A DNA stretch of 43,923 nt from JBMNQS01 sp050944255 (GTDB lineage Bacteria; Bacillota; Clostridia; Christensenellales; Maliibacteriaceae). This document shows positions 8,682-15,993 of the stretch, in pieces. The stretch's first letter is position 1. Each line of letters begins with the position of its first letter. The position numbers and the translations under genes are program-made. Where the stretch lies: NCBI GenBank assembly GCA_050944255.1, contig JBMNQS010000008.1, positions 1 to 43,923 on the forward strand. The letters are read 5' to 3'. Under the pieces are notes generated by a model. It had not been told where the DNA came from and made no database searches. It saw only the letters and a list, made by a program, of their open reading frames with translations.

Positions 8682-9188
8682 TCATAAATCAAACTTCGTG
8701 ATGTAATCCCAGCTTACCTGATCGCCCTGGGACAGTTCCATGGCGACAGCGGACACCATGCCGCTCTCGCCGTTGACGCTGTAGATCCAGCCGCTCTCAT
8801 TGCCGCAGTCGCCCGCCGCAAGGGAAGCGATGGCGGAGATGTACAGCATGTCGCCGCTGCCGGATTCCTCCACCGGGATATCCGCTGCCTCGCAGGCGGC
8901 TTTCAGTGCGTCGTATACGGTGCCGCCCGCCGCAAGCGTCACCTGCGCACCTTCCAGGATCACGCCACTTTCCGATGCTTGTATAGCCGCGTCATAGCCC
9001 TCGTCCACCGCATCCTTGCAGCTGATGGATACCGTAACGGCAATAGCGTCCTGCTGCGTCGAAACCGACGGCAGCGTACTGGGCAGTATGCCGGGCGAAG
9101 TTTGGCTGCCCGCGGCATTGCCGCAGCCTGTAATGATCGTCAACAGCGTCAGTAAAAGCAGCAATAAACCGGTCAGTTTTTTCTTCAT
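8682..9188 (-). CDS. DUF4430 lipoprotein under B12 riboswitch control
   Basis: Secreted lipoprotein of 168 residues with a Leu-rich signal peptide and lipobox ITGC (Cys22). After a Ser/Pro linker comes one DUF4430 domain: VTVSISCKDAVDEGY, TVYDALKAACEAADIPVEE, ISAIASLAAGDCGNESGWIYSVNGE and GDQVSWDYITKF. This fold is the transcobalamin C-terminal-like domain. The gene follows a cobalamin riboswitch with its own terminator, and the ribosome site GAGGG precedes ATG 9188. Repression by B12 plus a transcobalamin-like fold point to capture of cobalamin or another corrinoid at the cell surface. No B12 ABC transporter is visible beside it, so it would have to work with one elsewhere. Confidence 0.85.
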   Translation of the reverse strand: MKKKLTGLLLLLLTLLTIITGCGNAAGSQTSPGILPSTLPSVSTQQDAIAVTVSISCKDAVDEGYDAAIQASESGVILEGAQVTLAAGGTVYDALKAACEAADIPVEESGSGDMLYISAIASLAAGDCGNESGWIYSVNGESGMVSAVAMELSQGDQVSWDYITKFDL

Positions 9189-9210
9189 TTGTTTTCCCTC
9201 ATTTCATCAA

Positions 9211-9241
9211 AATAAAATGCGCCGTCTTTAAAGAGGGCGCG
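9211..9241 (-). terminator. Intrinsic terminator of the B12 riboswitch
   Basis: On the minus strand an 11-bp stem (GCGCCCTCTTT / AAAGACGGCGC, one mismatch) is followed by ATTTTATTTTG. It lies between the aptamer and the DUF4430 ribosome site, so it is the likely expression platform: ligand-bound RNA would terminate here. Confidence 0.75.
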
Positions 9242-9284
9242 CCGGTCAGTTCCAAAGGCCTGCCATCCTCCTCTCCGAAAGATT

Positions 9285-9466
9285 TTCCGCAGCGAACGCC
9301 GGCAGGTCTTCCGGCTCTAGGATCAACTGAATGCGGGCGCCTTCCCGGCCTTTCGGCCAGTGGCATGTTGCCCGTTTCATCCCCCATTACGGCAGCGGGA
9401 GCTGCGCTGGATTTTCACCAGCTTCCCTTTTCACTTCCTTAAATTTCAAGGAAGCACCATACGTCC
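9285..9466 (-). promoter_or_regulatory. Cobalamin (B12) riboswitch
   Basis: Read on the minus strand, the element has the family's landmarks in order: a 5' stem with GGTGCTTCCTTGAAATTTAA, then AAAAGGGAAGCTGGTGAAAATCC, the CAGCTCCCGCTGCCGTAA region, GATGAAACGGGCAACATGCCACTGG with a GGCCGAAAGGCC hairpin and GGGAAGGCGCCC, and the B12 box AGCCGGAAGACCTGCCGGCG closing near 9287. It ends about 100 bases before the DUF4430 start and a terminator lies between, so it should switch transcription off when corrinoid is abundant. Exact ends are approximate by about 10 bases. Confidence 0.93.
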
Positions 9467-9534
9467 TGTCGCTATGAAATTGTACGGCCTTATTTTATCA
9501 TCACAGCGCCCGGCATGCAATGACCCTCGCTTTA

Positions 9535-9558
9535 GACGCAGGGACTGTGCCCTGCGTC
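9535..9558 (-). terminator. Hairpin at the end of the dnaB operon
   Basis: A perfect 9-bp stem (GACGCAGGG / CCCTGCGTC, 6-base loop) lies 19 bases past the DUF2807 stop. The T-tract on the minus strand is poor (TCTAAAG), so it may act as a weak terminator or 3' mRNA stabiliser. Confidence 0.5.
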
Positions 9559-9576
9559 CAAGCATTGTTTCGCCAT

Positions 9577-10356
9577 TTACTTGGCCCTGATAACCCCCAC
9601 CCCGGAAATGCTCTGATCCACAGTGGCGGGATTGCCGTCGTATAGTAGCTCACCGGCGCCGTTGATGTGCGCCTTGAGCGACTGGGAAGCATACACCTTA
9701 CAGCTTCCGGCGCCATTGATGGTCACATCGGCCTGCATTGCCTCCAGCTCGTAGGCCTCTATGCTGGCCGCGCCGTTGATGTGCAGTTTAAACCGCTCCG
9801 CCGCGCCGTACAGATTCAGGTCCGTGGCGCCGTTGATCTTCATATCCAGGTCCTGCAAATTATCGCCCAGACGCAGGTCGCCGTCGCAGGCGCCGTTGAC
9901 CGTCATGTAAAGTTCGGGGATGGTCTGCTGCCGGATATCCAGTGTAAACATGCCGTCGATGTTGGCCTTTACCAACGCCGCGCCTACGGTAATGGAAAAC
10001 TCCGACGGATCATAGCGGAACCGGCTGTCCCCGGCCACCGTAATGGTGGCAGTGTTCTCATCCACGCTGACGGTCAGCGTATCGAGGATATTCTTGTCCG
10101 TCTTGACCACGAGATCGTTCCCATCCGTCTCGTTCACCGTCAGCGTACCCGCGCGGCCCGGATCAAAATTAAGATCGGTGACGATCAGTGTATAGGCATA
10201 GGCCTTCCTGCCGTCAATATCCTCGGCGTGCTCCGTGACGCTGCCGTTGCCCCGCATCTGCCGCTTACCCAGCAGATACGTAAAATGGCAGCCGGACAGC
10301 GTTACCAGCATCAGTACCAGCGCAATGGCTATCAGTGCGAAATATTTGTTTTTCAT
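9577..10356 (-). CDS. DUF2807 (GIN-domain) lipoprotein
   Basis: Predicted lipoprotein of 259 residues. The ATG at 10356 has GGAGAGG upstream and yields a signal peptide with lipobox LSGC (Cys23); the frame is open further upstream only inside dnaB. After a linker the body is a series of short beta-strand repeats, with the recurring LYMTVNGACDGDL, MKINGATDLNL, LHINGAASIEA, VTINGAGSCKV and HINGAGEL, which is the signature of the right-handed beta-helix head-GIN domain. The function of this family is not established; it is envelope-associated. It begins 13 bases after dnaB and is probably co-transcribed with it. Confidence 0.85.
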   Translation of the reverse strand: MKNKYFALIAIALVLMLVTLSGCHFTYLLGKRQMRGNGSVTEHAEDIDGRKAYAYTLIVTDLNFDPGRAGTLTVNETDGNDLVVKTDKNILDTLTVSVDENTATITVAGDSRFRYDPSEFSITVGAALVKANIDGMFTLDIRQQTIPELYMTVNGACDGDLRLGDNLQDLDMKINGATDLNLYGAAERFKLHINGAASIEAYELEAMQADVTINGAGSCKVYASQSLKAHINGAGELLYDGNPATVDQSISGVGVIRAK

Positions 10357-10369
10357 GCCTTCCCTCTCC

Positions 10370-11707
10370 TTAACCATTTTGTGTTTCCTGCCAGCTTTTG
10401 GCCGGGTTGAGGAAACGGGTATACCTGCCTTGCCACAACAGCTGTATAATCCCCGTGGGGCCGTTGCGCTGCTTGGCGATATCCACATCGATCATATTGT
10501 CGTCCTTGGTCTTATCGTAATAGCTTTCGCGGTAAAGCATCATCACTATGTCGGCGTCCTGCTCAATGGCGCCCGAATCGCGCAGGTCGCTGAGCATCGG
10601 ATGCTTATCCTCGCGCCGCTCCGCCTCGCGGGAGAGCTGCGACAGGGCAATCACCGGCACATCCAGCTCTCGCGCCAGGCCTTTCAGTCCCCTGGAGATA
10701 TCGCTGATCTGCTGCTGGCGGCTGTCGTTCTGCCTGGTACCGCTCATCAACTGCAGGTAGTCGATCACCACCATATCCAATCCCCGCTCCATTTTGAGCC
10801 TGCGGCATTTGGAGCGCACTTCCATCACGCTGATGCCCGACGTATCGTCAATATAGACTTCCGCCTGGCCCAGCACCGACATGGCCGAAAGGATCTTTCC
10901 CCAGTCTTCGTTATTCAGATCGCCCGTTCTTACCTTCTGCAGGTCCACCATGGCTTCCGCGCAGATCATGCGGTTCACCAGCTGCTGCGTGGACATCTCA
11001 AGGGAGAACACCGCCACCTTGGCCGAATGCTTGATAGCGGCGTTCTGGACGATGTTCATGACAAAGCTGGTTTTGCCCATGGAGGGCCGGGCCGCCACCA
11101 AAATGAGCTCCGAGCCGTGAAAGCCACTCGTCATGTCGTCCAATTGGACAAATCCGGTGGGAATGCCGGTGATCCGGTTCTTGTTGATAAAGGCCTTTTC
11201 AATCTGCTCATGGGCCGGAATCAGCTCTTCCTTCAGGCTGGCGAAGGCGCGCAGCATCTTCCTTTGGGAGATATTGAAAATACTCTGCTCCGCAGTTTCC
11301 AGCACCTCCTCCACATCGTTTGCCGGTGAGTAGCTCTCATGGACAATGTGCTCCCCCGCCGCAATGAGGCGCCGCAGCGTGGTCTTATCTGAAACCAGCT
11401 TGATGTACGCGTCGATGTTGGCCGCGCCGGGCACCATCTGGGATAAATCCACCAGGTATGCCGGGCCGCCCACGCCGTCGAGGCTGCCCCGGCTGCGGAG
11501 CTTTTCCGTCACCGTCACCAGGTCCACCGGCTGGCTCTGCGCGTACATCTCCAGTATGGCGGCAAATATCTCCTTATGGGCAGGCGTATAGAAATCATCC
11601 GACACCAGACGGCTGCAGACGGCGGCCACGGCGCTGTCGGAAATCAGCATACACCCTAAAACCGATTGTTCGGCCTCCGGCGAGGCGGGGGGAAGGCGTC
11701 CTTCCAT
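10370..11707 (-). CDS. dnaB: Replicative DNA helicase DnaB
   Basis: Hexameric helicase that unwinds DNA at the replication fork, 445 residues, normal length. The N-terminal domain (residues 1-150, PPASPEAEQSVLGCML) binds primase. The RecA-like C-terminal domain has Walker A AARPSMGKTS (about 205-214), the FSLEM motif and the MVVIDYLQLMSG Walker B strand. SQLSREAERR and DLRDSGAIEQDADIVMML are also hallmarks. It lies 4 bases after rplI, the standard Firmicutes order. The C-terminus ends shortly after LWQGRYTRF. Confidence 0.97.
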   Translation of the reverse strand: MEGRLPPASPEAEQSVLGCMLISDSAVAAVCSRLVSDDFYTPAHKEIFAAILEMYAQSQPVDLVTVTEKLRSRGSLDGVGGPAYLVDLSQMVPGAANIDAYIKLVSDKTTLRRLIAAGEHIVHESYSPANDVEEVLETAEQSIFNISQRKMLRAFASLKEELIPAHEQIEKAFINKNRITGIPTGFVQLDDMTSGFHGSELILVAARPSMGKTSFVMNIVQNAAIKHSAKVAVFSLEMSTQQLVNRMICAEAMVDLQKVRTGDLNNEDWGKILSAMSVLGQAEVYIDDTSGISVMEVRSKCRRLKMERGLDMVVIDYLQLMSGTRQNDSRQQQISDISRGLKGLARELDVPVIALSQLSREAERREDKHPMLSDLRDSGAIEQDADIVMMLYRESYYDKTKDDNMIDVDIAKQRNGPTGIIQLLWQGRYTRFLNPAKSWQETQNG

Positions 11708-11711
11708 CTGT

Positions 11712-12161
11712 TTATTCCTGCGCTTTCACAAGAACTTTAACGCTTGCCGTGGTCTCGGCATAGACCCGCACCGCAACTTCAAACTCGCCGGCGGTACGGA
11801 TGGGTTTCTCAAGTTCAACCTTTTTCTTATCCACTTCGATGCCGTGCTGGCTCTGCAGCGCCTCCACGATCTCCTTGGCGCCCACCGAGCCGAAGAGTTT
11901 TCCCTCCTGGCCTGCGCGCATCTGGATGGTGACCTCAAGGCCCTCAAGTTTCGCGGCCACTTCGCCGGCGCTCTCGCGCTCTTTGTCCATCTGGCGCGCC
12001 TTGGCGCTCTTTCTCTGCTGGGCAATCTTCAGGTTGCCCGGCGTGGCCTCCATAGCCATCCCGCGGGGAATCAGAAAGTTCCTGGCATACCCGCTGCTGA
12101 CTTCCACAACCTGGTCCTTTTTGCCGGTGCCTTTGATATCCTGTAATAAGATTACTTTCAT
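11712..12161 (-). CDS. rplI: 50S ribosomal protein L9
   Basis: Ribosomal protein that bridges the base of the L1 stalk, 149 residues. The N-terminal domain reads MKVILLQDIKGTGKKDQVVEVSSGYARNFLIPRG, the family signature. A long basic connecting helix and the C-terminal rRNA-binding domain (GKLFGSVGAKEIVEAL) follow. Its start overlaps the end of the DUF2232 gene by 4 bases, so translation is probably coupled. Confidence 0.97.
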   Translation of the reverse strand: MKVILLQDIKGTGKKDQVVEVSSGYARNFLIPRGMAMEATPGNLKIAQQRKSAKARQMDKERESAGEVAAKLEGLEVTIQMRAGQEGKLFGSVGAKEIVEALQSQHGIEVDKKKVELEKPIRTAGEFEVAVRVYAETTASVKVLVKAQE

Positions 12162-13477
12162 CTCTGCGCTCCTCCCTCGTGGCCGTTTTTATCTTCGTTT
12201 TCATCCGGCGCGTCCGGTTCTTCCCCTCCGGCCGGGCTGCCCGGCGTATCGTCGTCGTCTCTGCCCTGATCTTTCTCCTGTTCCTCACCCCGTTTGCGGG
12301 CTTCCTCGATTCTCTTGAGCTCCTCGTCGATTCTCTTGGGTAGATTGTCCCTTGGCATCATATTCATCAGCCGCTGGATCATCGGTCCGCGCTCCATCAC
12401 CAGGCGGATCTTAAACACCTGGTCGATGATGCCCATCATTGTCAAAAGCCCCGACAGCGGCAGCGCCAGGGACACGTACAGCAGTATCCGCACCGCTGCG
12501 GGCACTTTCCATCTCACGAGGAAATAGCTGGCGAAGCACAGTCCCTGCATAAAGAATACCATGGAGAATATGCTGTAGACGATGCTCTGCACCACAACCA
12601 TAAACGGCACGTCGAAGAATGACAGCAAAAACGTAATGACCATGGCAAAAAACAGGCTATTGGAAATATCCTGCGGCAGCATCCAGAGCCTGAACGAGGG
12701 CAACTGGCGGCGCCTGTTGCTCTTTATGCGCATCCATTTTCCCACGCCCTTGTCCCTGGGCGCGGCAAGTATCCTCGCCGGAATCACATAGGCTACGAGA
12801 CCGCCCAAAATCGACCAGATCAGCACCACATAGACGGCAATGCTGCGGAAAAATTCCACCATGGTGGTCTGGGTCTGCAGGGCAAGCTGCGCATGGCTCA
12901 GTTCCTGCGACTGGACGGCCAGGTCCAAAAACGCCCTGATGTCCAGCGGGACCGCCGTGACGGTCAACCCCAGCATGCGGTCAAGCTGCCACAGCGCTTG
13001 AAGCAGCGCGCTTGACAGCGGAGTGTCCGCGCCGGCCAGAAATTCATGCAGCCTGCCGGCAAGCTGCGCAATGGGATTGCCCGAGAGCGCAACGGCCGCG
13101 ATGCCATAAGCCGCCGCCAGCACCACCACCATGGCGGCGCAGCTGACGACGATGCCGTCCATATGGCTTTTCGTCTCGGCTTTTTCATGCCAATAATTCT
13201 GGCAGAAAGGCACTGCCAGAAGGGCTATAAACGCACACAGCGTCGGCACCCAGCTGCCATAAAAGATAAAAGCTCCGTAGGCTGCCAGGAATGCGTATAA
13301 AATGGCCATTTCCCGCCGCTTCCCCGCGTAGAGGGCGCTCACCATGCCAATGCACAGCGGCAGCAGCACAGGCAGCGCCAGCGAAAGTACCAGCAGCAAG
13401 GCAAATACGGCGCTGACGATGGCATCCCACCACCAATGGCTTTTCACAGGTTTAGTTGTCTGATTGTTTTCCGTCAC
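12158..13477 (-). CDS. yybS: YybS-like DUF2232 membrane protein
   Basis: Polytopic membrane protein of 439 residues, recognised by its position directly before rplI and dnaB and by a membrane layout typical of YybS/DUF2232. Hydrophobic helices occupy residues 15-125 and 210-375, with a soluble, mainly helical stretch between. The C-terminal 65 residues are highly charged (RIDEELKRIEEARKRGEEQEKDQGRDDDD), probably cytoplasmic. The start is GTG at 13477 with AGGAGA 5 bases upstream. The family function is unknown; its distant similarity to ECF transporter S components has been noted for DUF2232. Confidence 0.85.
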   Translation of the reverse strand: MTENNQTTKPVKSHWWWDAIVSAVFALLLVLSLALPVLLPLCIGMVSALYAGKRREMAILYAFLAAYGAFIFYGSWVPTLCAFIALLAVPFCQNYWHEKAETKSHMDGIVVSCAAMVVVLAAAYGIAAVALSGNPIAQLAGRLHEFLAGADTPLSSALLQALWQLDRMLGLTVTAVPLDIRAFLDLAVQSQELSHAQLALQTQTTMVEFFRSIAVYVVLIWSILGGLVAYVIPARILAAPRDKGVGKWMRIKSNRRRQLPSFRLWMLPQDISNSLFFAMVITFLLSFFDVPFMVVVQSIVYSIFSMVFFMQGLCFASYFLVRWKVPAAVRILLYVSLALPLSGLLTMMGIIDQVFKIRLVMERGPMIQRLMNMMPRDNLPKRIDEELKRIEEARKRGEEQEKDQGRDDDDTPGSPAGGEEPDAPDENEDKNGHEGGAQR

Positions 13478-13559
13478 AAAAATCTCCTGAAATAGGACTG
13501 TTTTTTGTCATATTTTCAAAAAAGCACAAGAAAAGGGTCTGTCCCTCTTTCCAGTTCAT

Positions 13560-13588
13560 ATTATACCTTGATTCCCTGTTTTTTACAA
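13560..13588 (-). promoter_or_regulatory. Promoter of the yybS-rplI-dnaB operon
   Basis: On the minus strand TTGTAA and TATAAT are separated by 17 bases, about 80 bases before the GTG start of yybS. The -10 box is perfect. Confidence 0.7.
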
Positions 13589-13816
13589 CAAGGCTTCCGC
13601 AACGCTAGCAGCCTTAAAACGACATCCTGGCCTTTTCAGGCCGTTACAAAGGCTTGCAACTATTATAACGCATACGTTTTATCCACATGTCCGTAAAATG
13701 TTGGTTTGCTTTCAGGCGCGGGACAGCCTTGGAGCTCATTCAAGCACACCGCCATTTTAAGCTCCCAAAGGGCCGCGTCATAACCCTCCAGCACCCGCGC
13801 TGAGCTCAAAAGCGAC

Positions 13817-13846
13817 TTGTTGTTTTGGCGATATTTATGTTATAAT
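13817..13846 (+). promoter_or_regulatory. Possible promoter upstream of the permease stub
   Basis: TTGTTG (13817-13822) and TATAAT (13841-13846) are 18 bases apart. The leader to ATG 14041 would be about 190 bases. The rest of 13589-14040 holds no convincing gene on either strand. Confidence 0.45.
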
Positions 13847-14040
13847 GAATACAATATTTTTTAGAACAAAGCAACAGGTCCTCTGTTTAATAGTGTCGAT
13901 ACCCGCTTCATACAAGATAAGTGGATTATATATTATGCCCTATGCCTTATACGGCGGATTAGTTTATACGCTTCTTTTGCGCCTGCATTATTAAGATAAG
14001 TCGTTAACGTGTACACTATTTGGTTTGGGGGTAAACAGTT

Positions 14041-14508
14041 ATGAATGCGCCGCGGAGAGCCTGGCTGCATGTATCCCGCAAAAAGGGTAAAACGGCACTC
14101 CTGCTTGCCATATTAACACTCATTATTGTACTTCTGTCATCCTCTGTTCTTATCTTTTTCAGTATGCAAAATACCCTGGAAACTTTAAAAAAGGAACTTC
14201 GGTCCAGCTTCTGCCTTGAAACAGATTACAACAACAGCGCGCTATGGACGCAGACGATGGAATTCAAAGGCCAGGTGCTCAATTGCGATATTGTGGAAAA
14301 GGTGGCACAATTTGAAGGCATATCCCAATACAATACTGAAAAAGTCTACAACTCCACCGTCTTTGCTCTGGATTTTGAGTTAGTGCCCGGCTTTTATAGT
14401 TTTTTGCTTGAGCAAGAGCTTTATATCCCCGAGCCAAAGCCACTTTTAAAAAAAGAGTGGCGCAGCATCAGATGCTGCGCCGTTCTTCCGTATTTAAACT
14501 ATTGTTGA
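14041..14508 (+). pseudogene. Truncated ABC transporter permease (FtsX/MacB type) N-terminus
   Basis: The product starts MNAPRRAWLHVSRKKGKTALL and has one strong membrane helix (LAILTLIIVLLSSSVLIFF), then QNTLETLKKELRSSF and a start of the extracellular domain. This is how FtsX/MacB-type antimicrobial-peptide or lipid-export permeases begin, but those proteins are 350-1000 residues long with at least three further helices. Here the frame runs into the terminator of the rpsF operon and stops after 155 residues. About the last 25 residues (from PKPLLKKEWRS) are just that terminator translated. A ribosome site (GGGGG) precedes the ATG. It is a deletion remnant, though a short membrane peptide could still be made. 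Confidence 0.65.
14442..14481 (-). terminator. Terminator of the rpsF-ssb-rpsR operon
   Basis: A perfect 10-bp hairpin (GGCGCAGCAT / ATGCTGCGCC) lies about 40 bases past the rpsR stop. On the minus strand it is followed by ACTC and seven T residues, a classic intrinsic terminator. Confidence 0.9.
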
Positions 14509-14519
14509 AACATCTTTGA

Positions 14520-14936
14520 TCATTCCATCGTGTAGGGCAAAAGCGCTACTACGCGGGCCTTTTTGATGGCCATGGCCAGCTGGCGCTGGTGTTTGGCGCA
14601 GGAACCGCTCATACGGCGGGGCATGATCTTGCCGCGCTCGGTCAGGAAACGGCGCAGCCGGTTCAGGTCTTTATAGTCGATATCCGATACCTTGTCCACG
14701 CAGAAAGCGCAAACCTTACGGCGGGGGCGTCGTCCGCCTCGTCCGCCGCCGCGGCGTTCGCGGCGCTCATAGCTGGGACGATCACCCTGAGGGCGGTCAC
14801 CATAGGGACGATTGCCCTGGGGGCGCTCTCCGGCCGGCCTCGCGCTTTCGCTGGCAGCGGGCACCGCCGCTTCTGCAGTCTTTGCAGGCGCAGCTTCCAC
14901 TGCTTCAGGGGCATCGGGCGTTTTTGTATCAGCCAT
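14520..14936 (-). CDS. rpsR: 30S ribosomal protein S18 with long N-terminal extension
   Basis: Small-subunit ribosomal protein. The S18 core fills residues 72-138 (RRKVCAFCVDKVSDIDYKDLNRLRRFL, GKIMPRRMSGSCAKHQRQLAMAIKKARVVALLPY) and is intact, including the CxxC at 76-79 and a third Cys, i.e. the zinc-ribbon-like C+ form. Ahead of it stand about 70 extra residues: an Ala/Glu/Pro-rich stretch, three RPxGxRP-type repeats and an Arg/Gly-rich patch (RRERRGGGRGGRRPRR). S18 is normally 70-100 residues. No other ribosome site suggests an internal start. The tail resembles RNA-binding RGG segments. Third gene of the rpsF operon. Confidence 0.95.
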   Translation of the reverse strand: MADTKTPDAPEAVEAAPAKTAEAAVPAASESARPAGERPQGNRPYGDRPQGDRPSYERRERRGGGRGGRRPRRKVCAFCVDKVSDIDYKDLNRLRRFLTERGKIMPRRMSGSCAKHQRQLAMAIKKARVVALLPYTME

Positions 14937-14961
14937 TTAATGGGGCCTCCTTCTTCAAATC

Positions 14962-15372
14962 TTAGAACGGCAGGTCATCGTCTTCGATGCTCTGCATATC
15001 GTCCGGCGCATCAAACGGCGGCGGGGGTGCATCCCGTCCTACGCTGCCGCTCTCGCTTCTGGGCGTAAGGAATTCAACTTCATCGGCAACCACTTCCGTG
15101 ACGTAGCGTTTGCTTCCGTCCTGCGCGTCGTAGGAGCGGACCTGGATGGTGCCCCGCACCGCGACACGGCTGCCTTTCTTTAAATATCTGTAGCAATTTT
15201 CCGCCTGTGCGCGCCAAACCACGATGGGGATAAAATCTGCTTCACGTTCGCCCTGCGCGTTGGTAAAGCGGCGGTTGCACGCCACGGAAAATGTACAGAC
15301 GGAAATATCGCTCTGGGTTTTTCTCAGTTCAGGGTCGCGGGCCAAATTGCCGACCAAAATAGCTTGGTTCAT
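14962..15372 (-). CDS. ssb: Single-stranded DNA-binding protein
   Basis: Tetrameric ssDNA-binding protein for replication and repair, 136 residues. The OB-fold shows MNQAILVGNLARDPELRKTQ, FSVACNR, ADFIPIVVWRAQAENCYRYLKKGSRVAVRG and the strand YVTEVVADEVEFL. A short acidic linker leads to the C-terminal DDDLPF tip that recruits partner proteins. Located between rpsF and rpsR as in most Firmicutes. Confidence 0.97.
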   Translation of the reverse strand: MNQAILVGNLARDPELRKTQSDISVCTFSVACNRRFTNAQGEREADFIPIVVWRAQAENCYRYLKKGSRVAVRGTIQVRSYDAQDGSKRYVTEVVADEVEFLTPRSESGSVGRDAPPPPFDAPDDMQSIEDDDLPF

Positions 15373-15388
15373 TCACTTGCCCTCCTTA

Positions 15389-15679
15389 TCATTCACCCTT
15401 TCGGGTGACCATGAACCGCAGTACGTTTTCGGCCAGAATGCGCATGTTTCTTTCAAGCTCCGCCGGAAACTCCGGGGCAGATTGAAAGTTCATCAGCACG
15501 TAATAGCCCGATTCCATGTCCTCGATGGGGTAAGCCAATTTTCTTGTCCCCCACTCATCGATGGAATCCACCGTACCGCCATTGTCTGTAACAAGTTTGG
15601 AAAAACGCTCGACAAGCGCCTTTTTACCGGCCTCGTCCAGCGTATCGTTGATAATGTACAGTACCTCGTATTGATTCAA
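15389..15679 (-). CDS. rpsF: 30S ribosomal protein S6
   Basis: Ribosomal protein that pairs with S18 on the 30S platform, 96 residues. Family motifs are YEVLYIINDTLDEAGKKALVERF, GGTVDSIDEWGTRKLAYPIEDMESGYYVLMNF and the C-terminal MRILAENVLRFMVTR. First gene of the operon, about 65 bases downstream of a near-consensus promoter, with a GAGGTGAAG ribosome site. Confidence 0.97.
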   Translation of the reverse strand: MNQYEVLYIINDTLDEAGKKALVERFSKLVTDNGGTVDSIDEWGTRKLAYPIEDMESGYYVLMNFQSAPEFPAELERNMRILAENVLRFMVTRKGE

Positions 15680-15743
15680 CTTTCTTCACCTCCTCATGGT
15701 CTTTGGCCCCGCGACCATCCGCGCGGAGCAAGGATGCGTGGCT

Positions 15744-15772
15744 ATTATAGCACAGTGACTTTCGTTTGTAAA
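15744..15772 (-). promoter_or_regulatory. Promoter of the rpsF-ssb-rpsR operon
   Basis: TTTACA and a perfect TATAAT are 17 bases apart on the minus strand, with the predicted start about 60 bases before the rpsF ATG. Confidence 0.85.
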
Positions 15773-15774
15773 CG

Positions 15775-15985
15775 CCTGCGGCGCTTCGCGGGTTTTTCTT
15801 TCTTTAGCCGGGCTCTGCCCGGACCCGCCAAGGGCTCCGCCCTTGGAACCCGCCTCCAAAAGACTTTTATACGCTTCGCGGGCAGTTTATCAACGCTATT
15901 TTCAGTAAATGGGTCCAGGGACAATGGTCCCTGGCGGATTCTTAAGGCGGAGCCTTTGGCCGCCGGAGGCAAAACCTTACAGACC
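15775..15985. repeat. Hairpin-rich GC intergenic element
   Basis: The gltX-rpsF gap carries a run of small perfect hairpins: CGGGCTCTGCCCG, CCAAGGGC-TCC-GCCCTTGG, CCAGGGAC-AATG-GTCCCTGG and GGCGGAGCC-TTTGGCCGCC, with the repeated word GCTTCGCGGG (15783-15792 and 15874-15883). Elements of this look (alternating GGCTCTGCCC and AAGGGCTCCGCCCTT hairpins) are dispersed between genes in many gut Clostridia. An open frame on the minus strand through it is Arg/Lys/Pro-rich and probably not a gene. Confidence 0.6.
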
Positions 15986-15993
15986 ATGGTGCC

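Noticed and set aside
15745..15987. An 80-codon minus-strand frame between gltX and rpsF
   Set aside because: It runs through the hairpin-rich repeat and the rpsF promoter; the product is low-complexity Arg/Lys/Pro.
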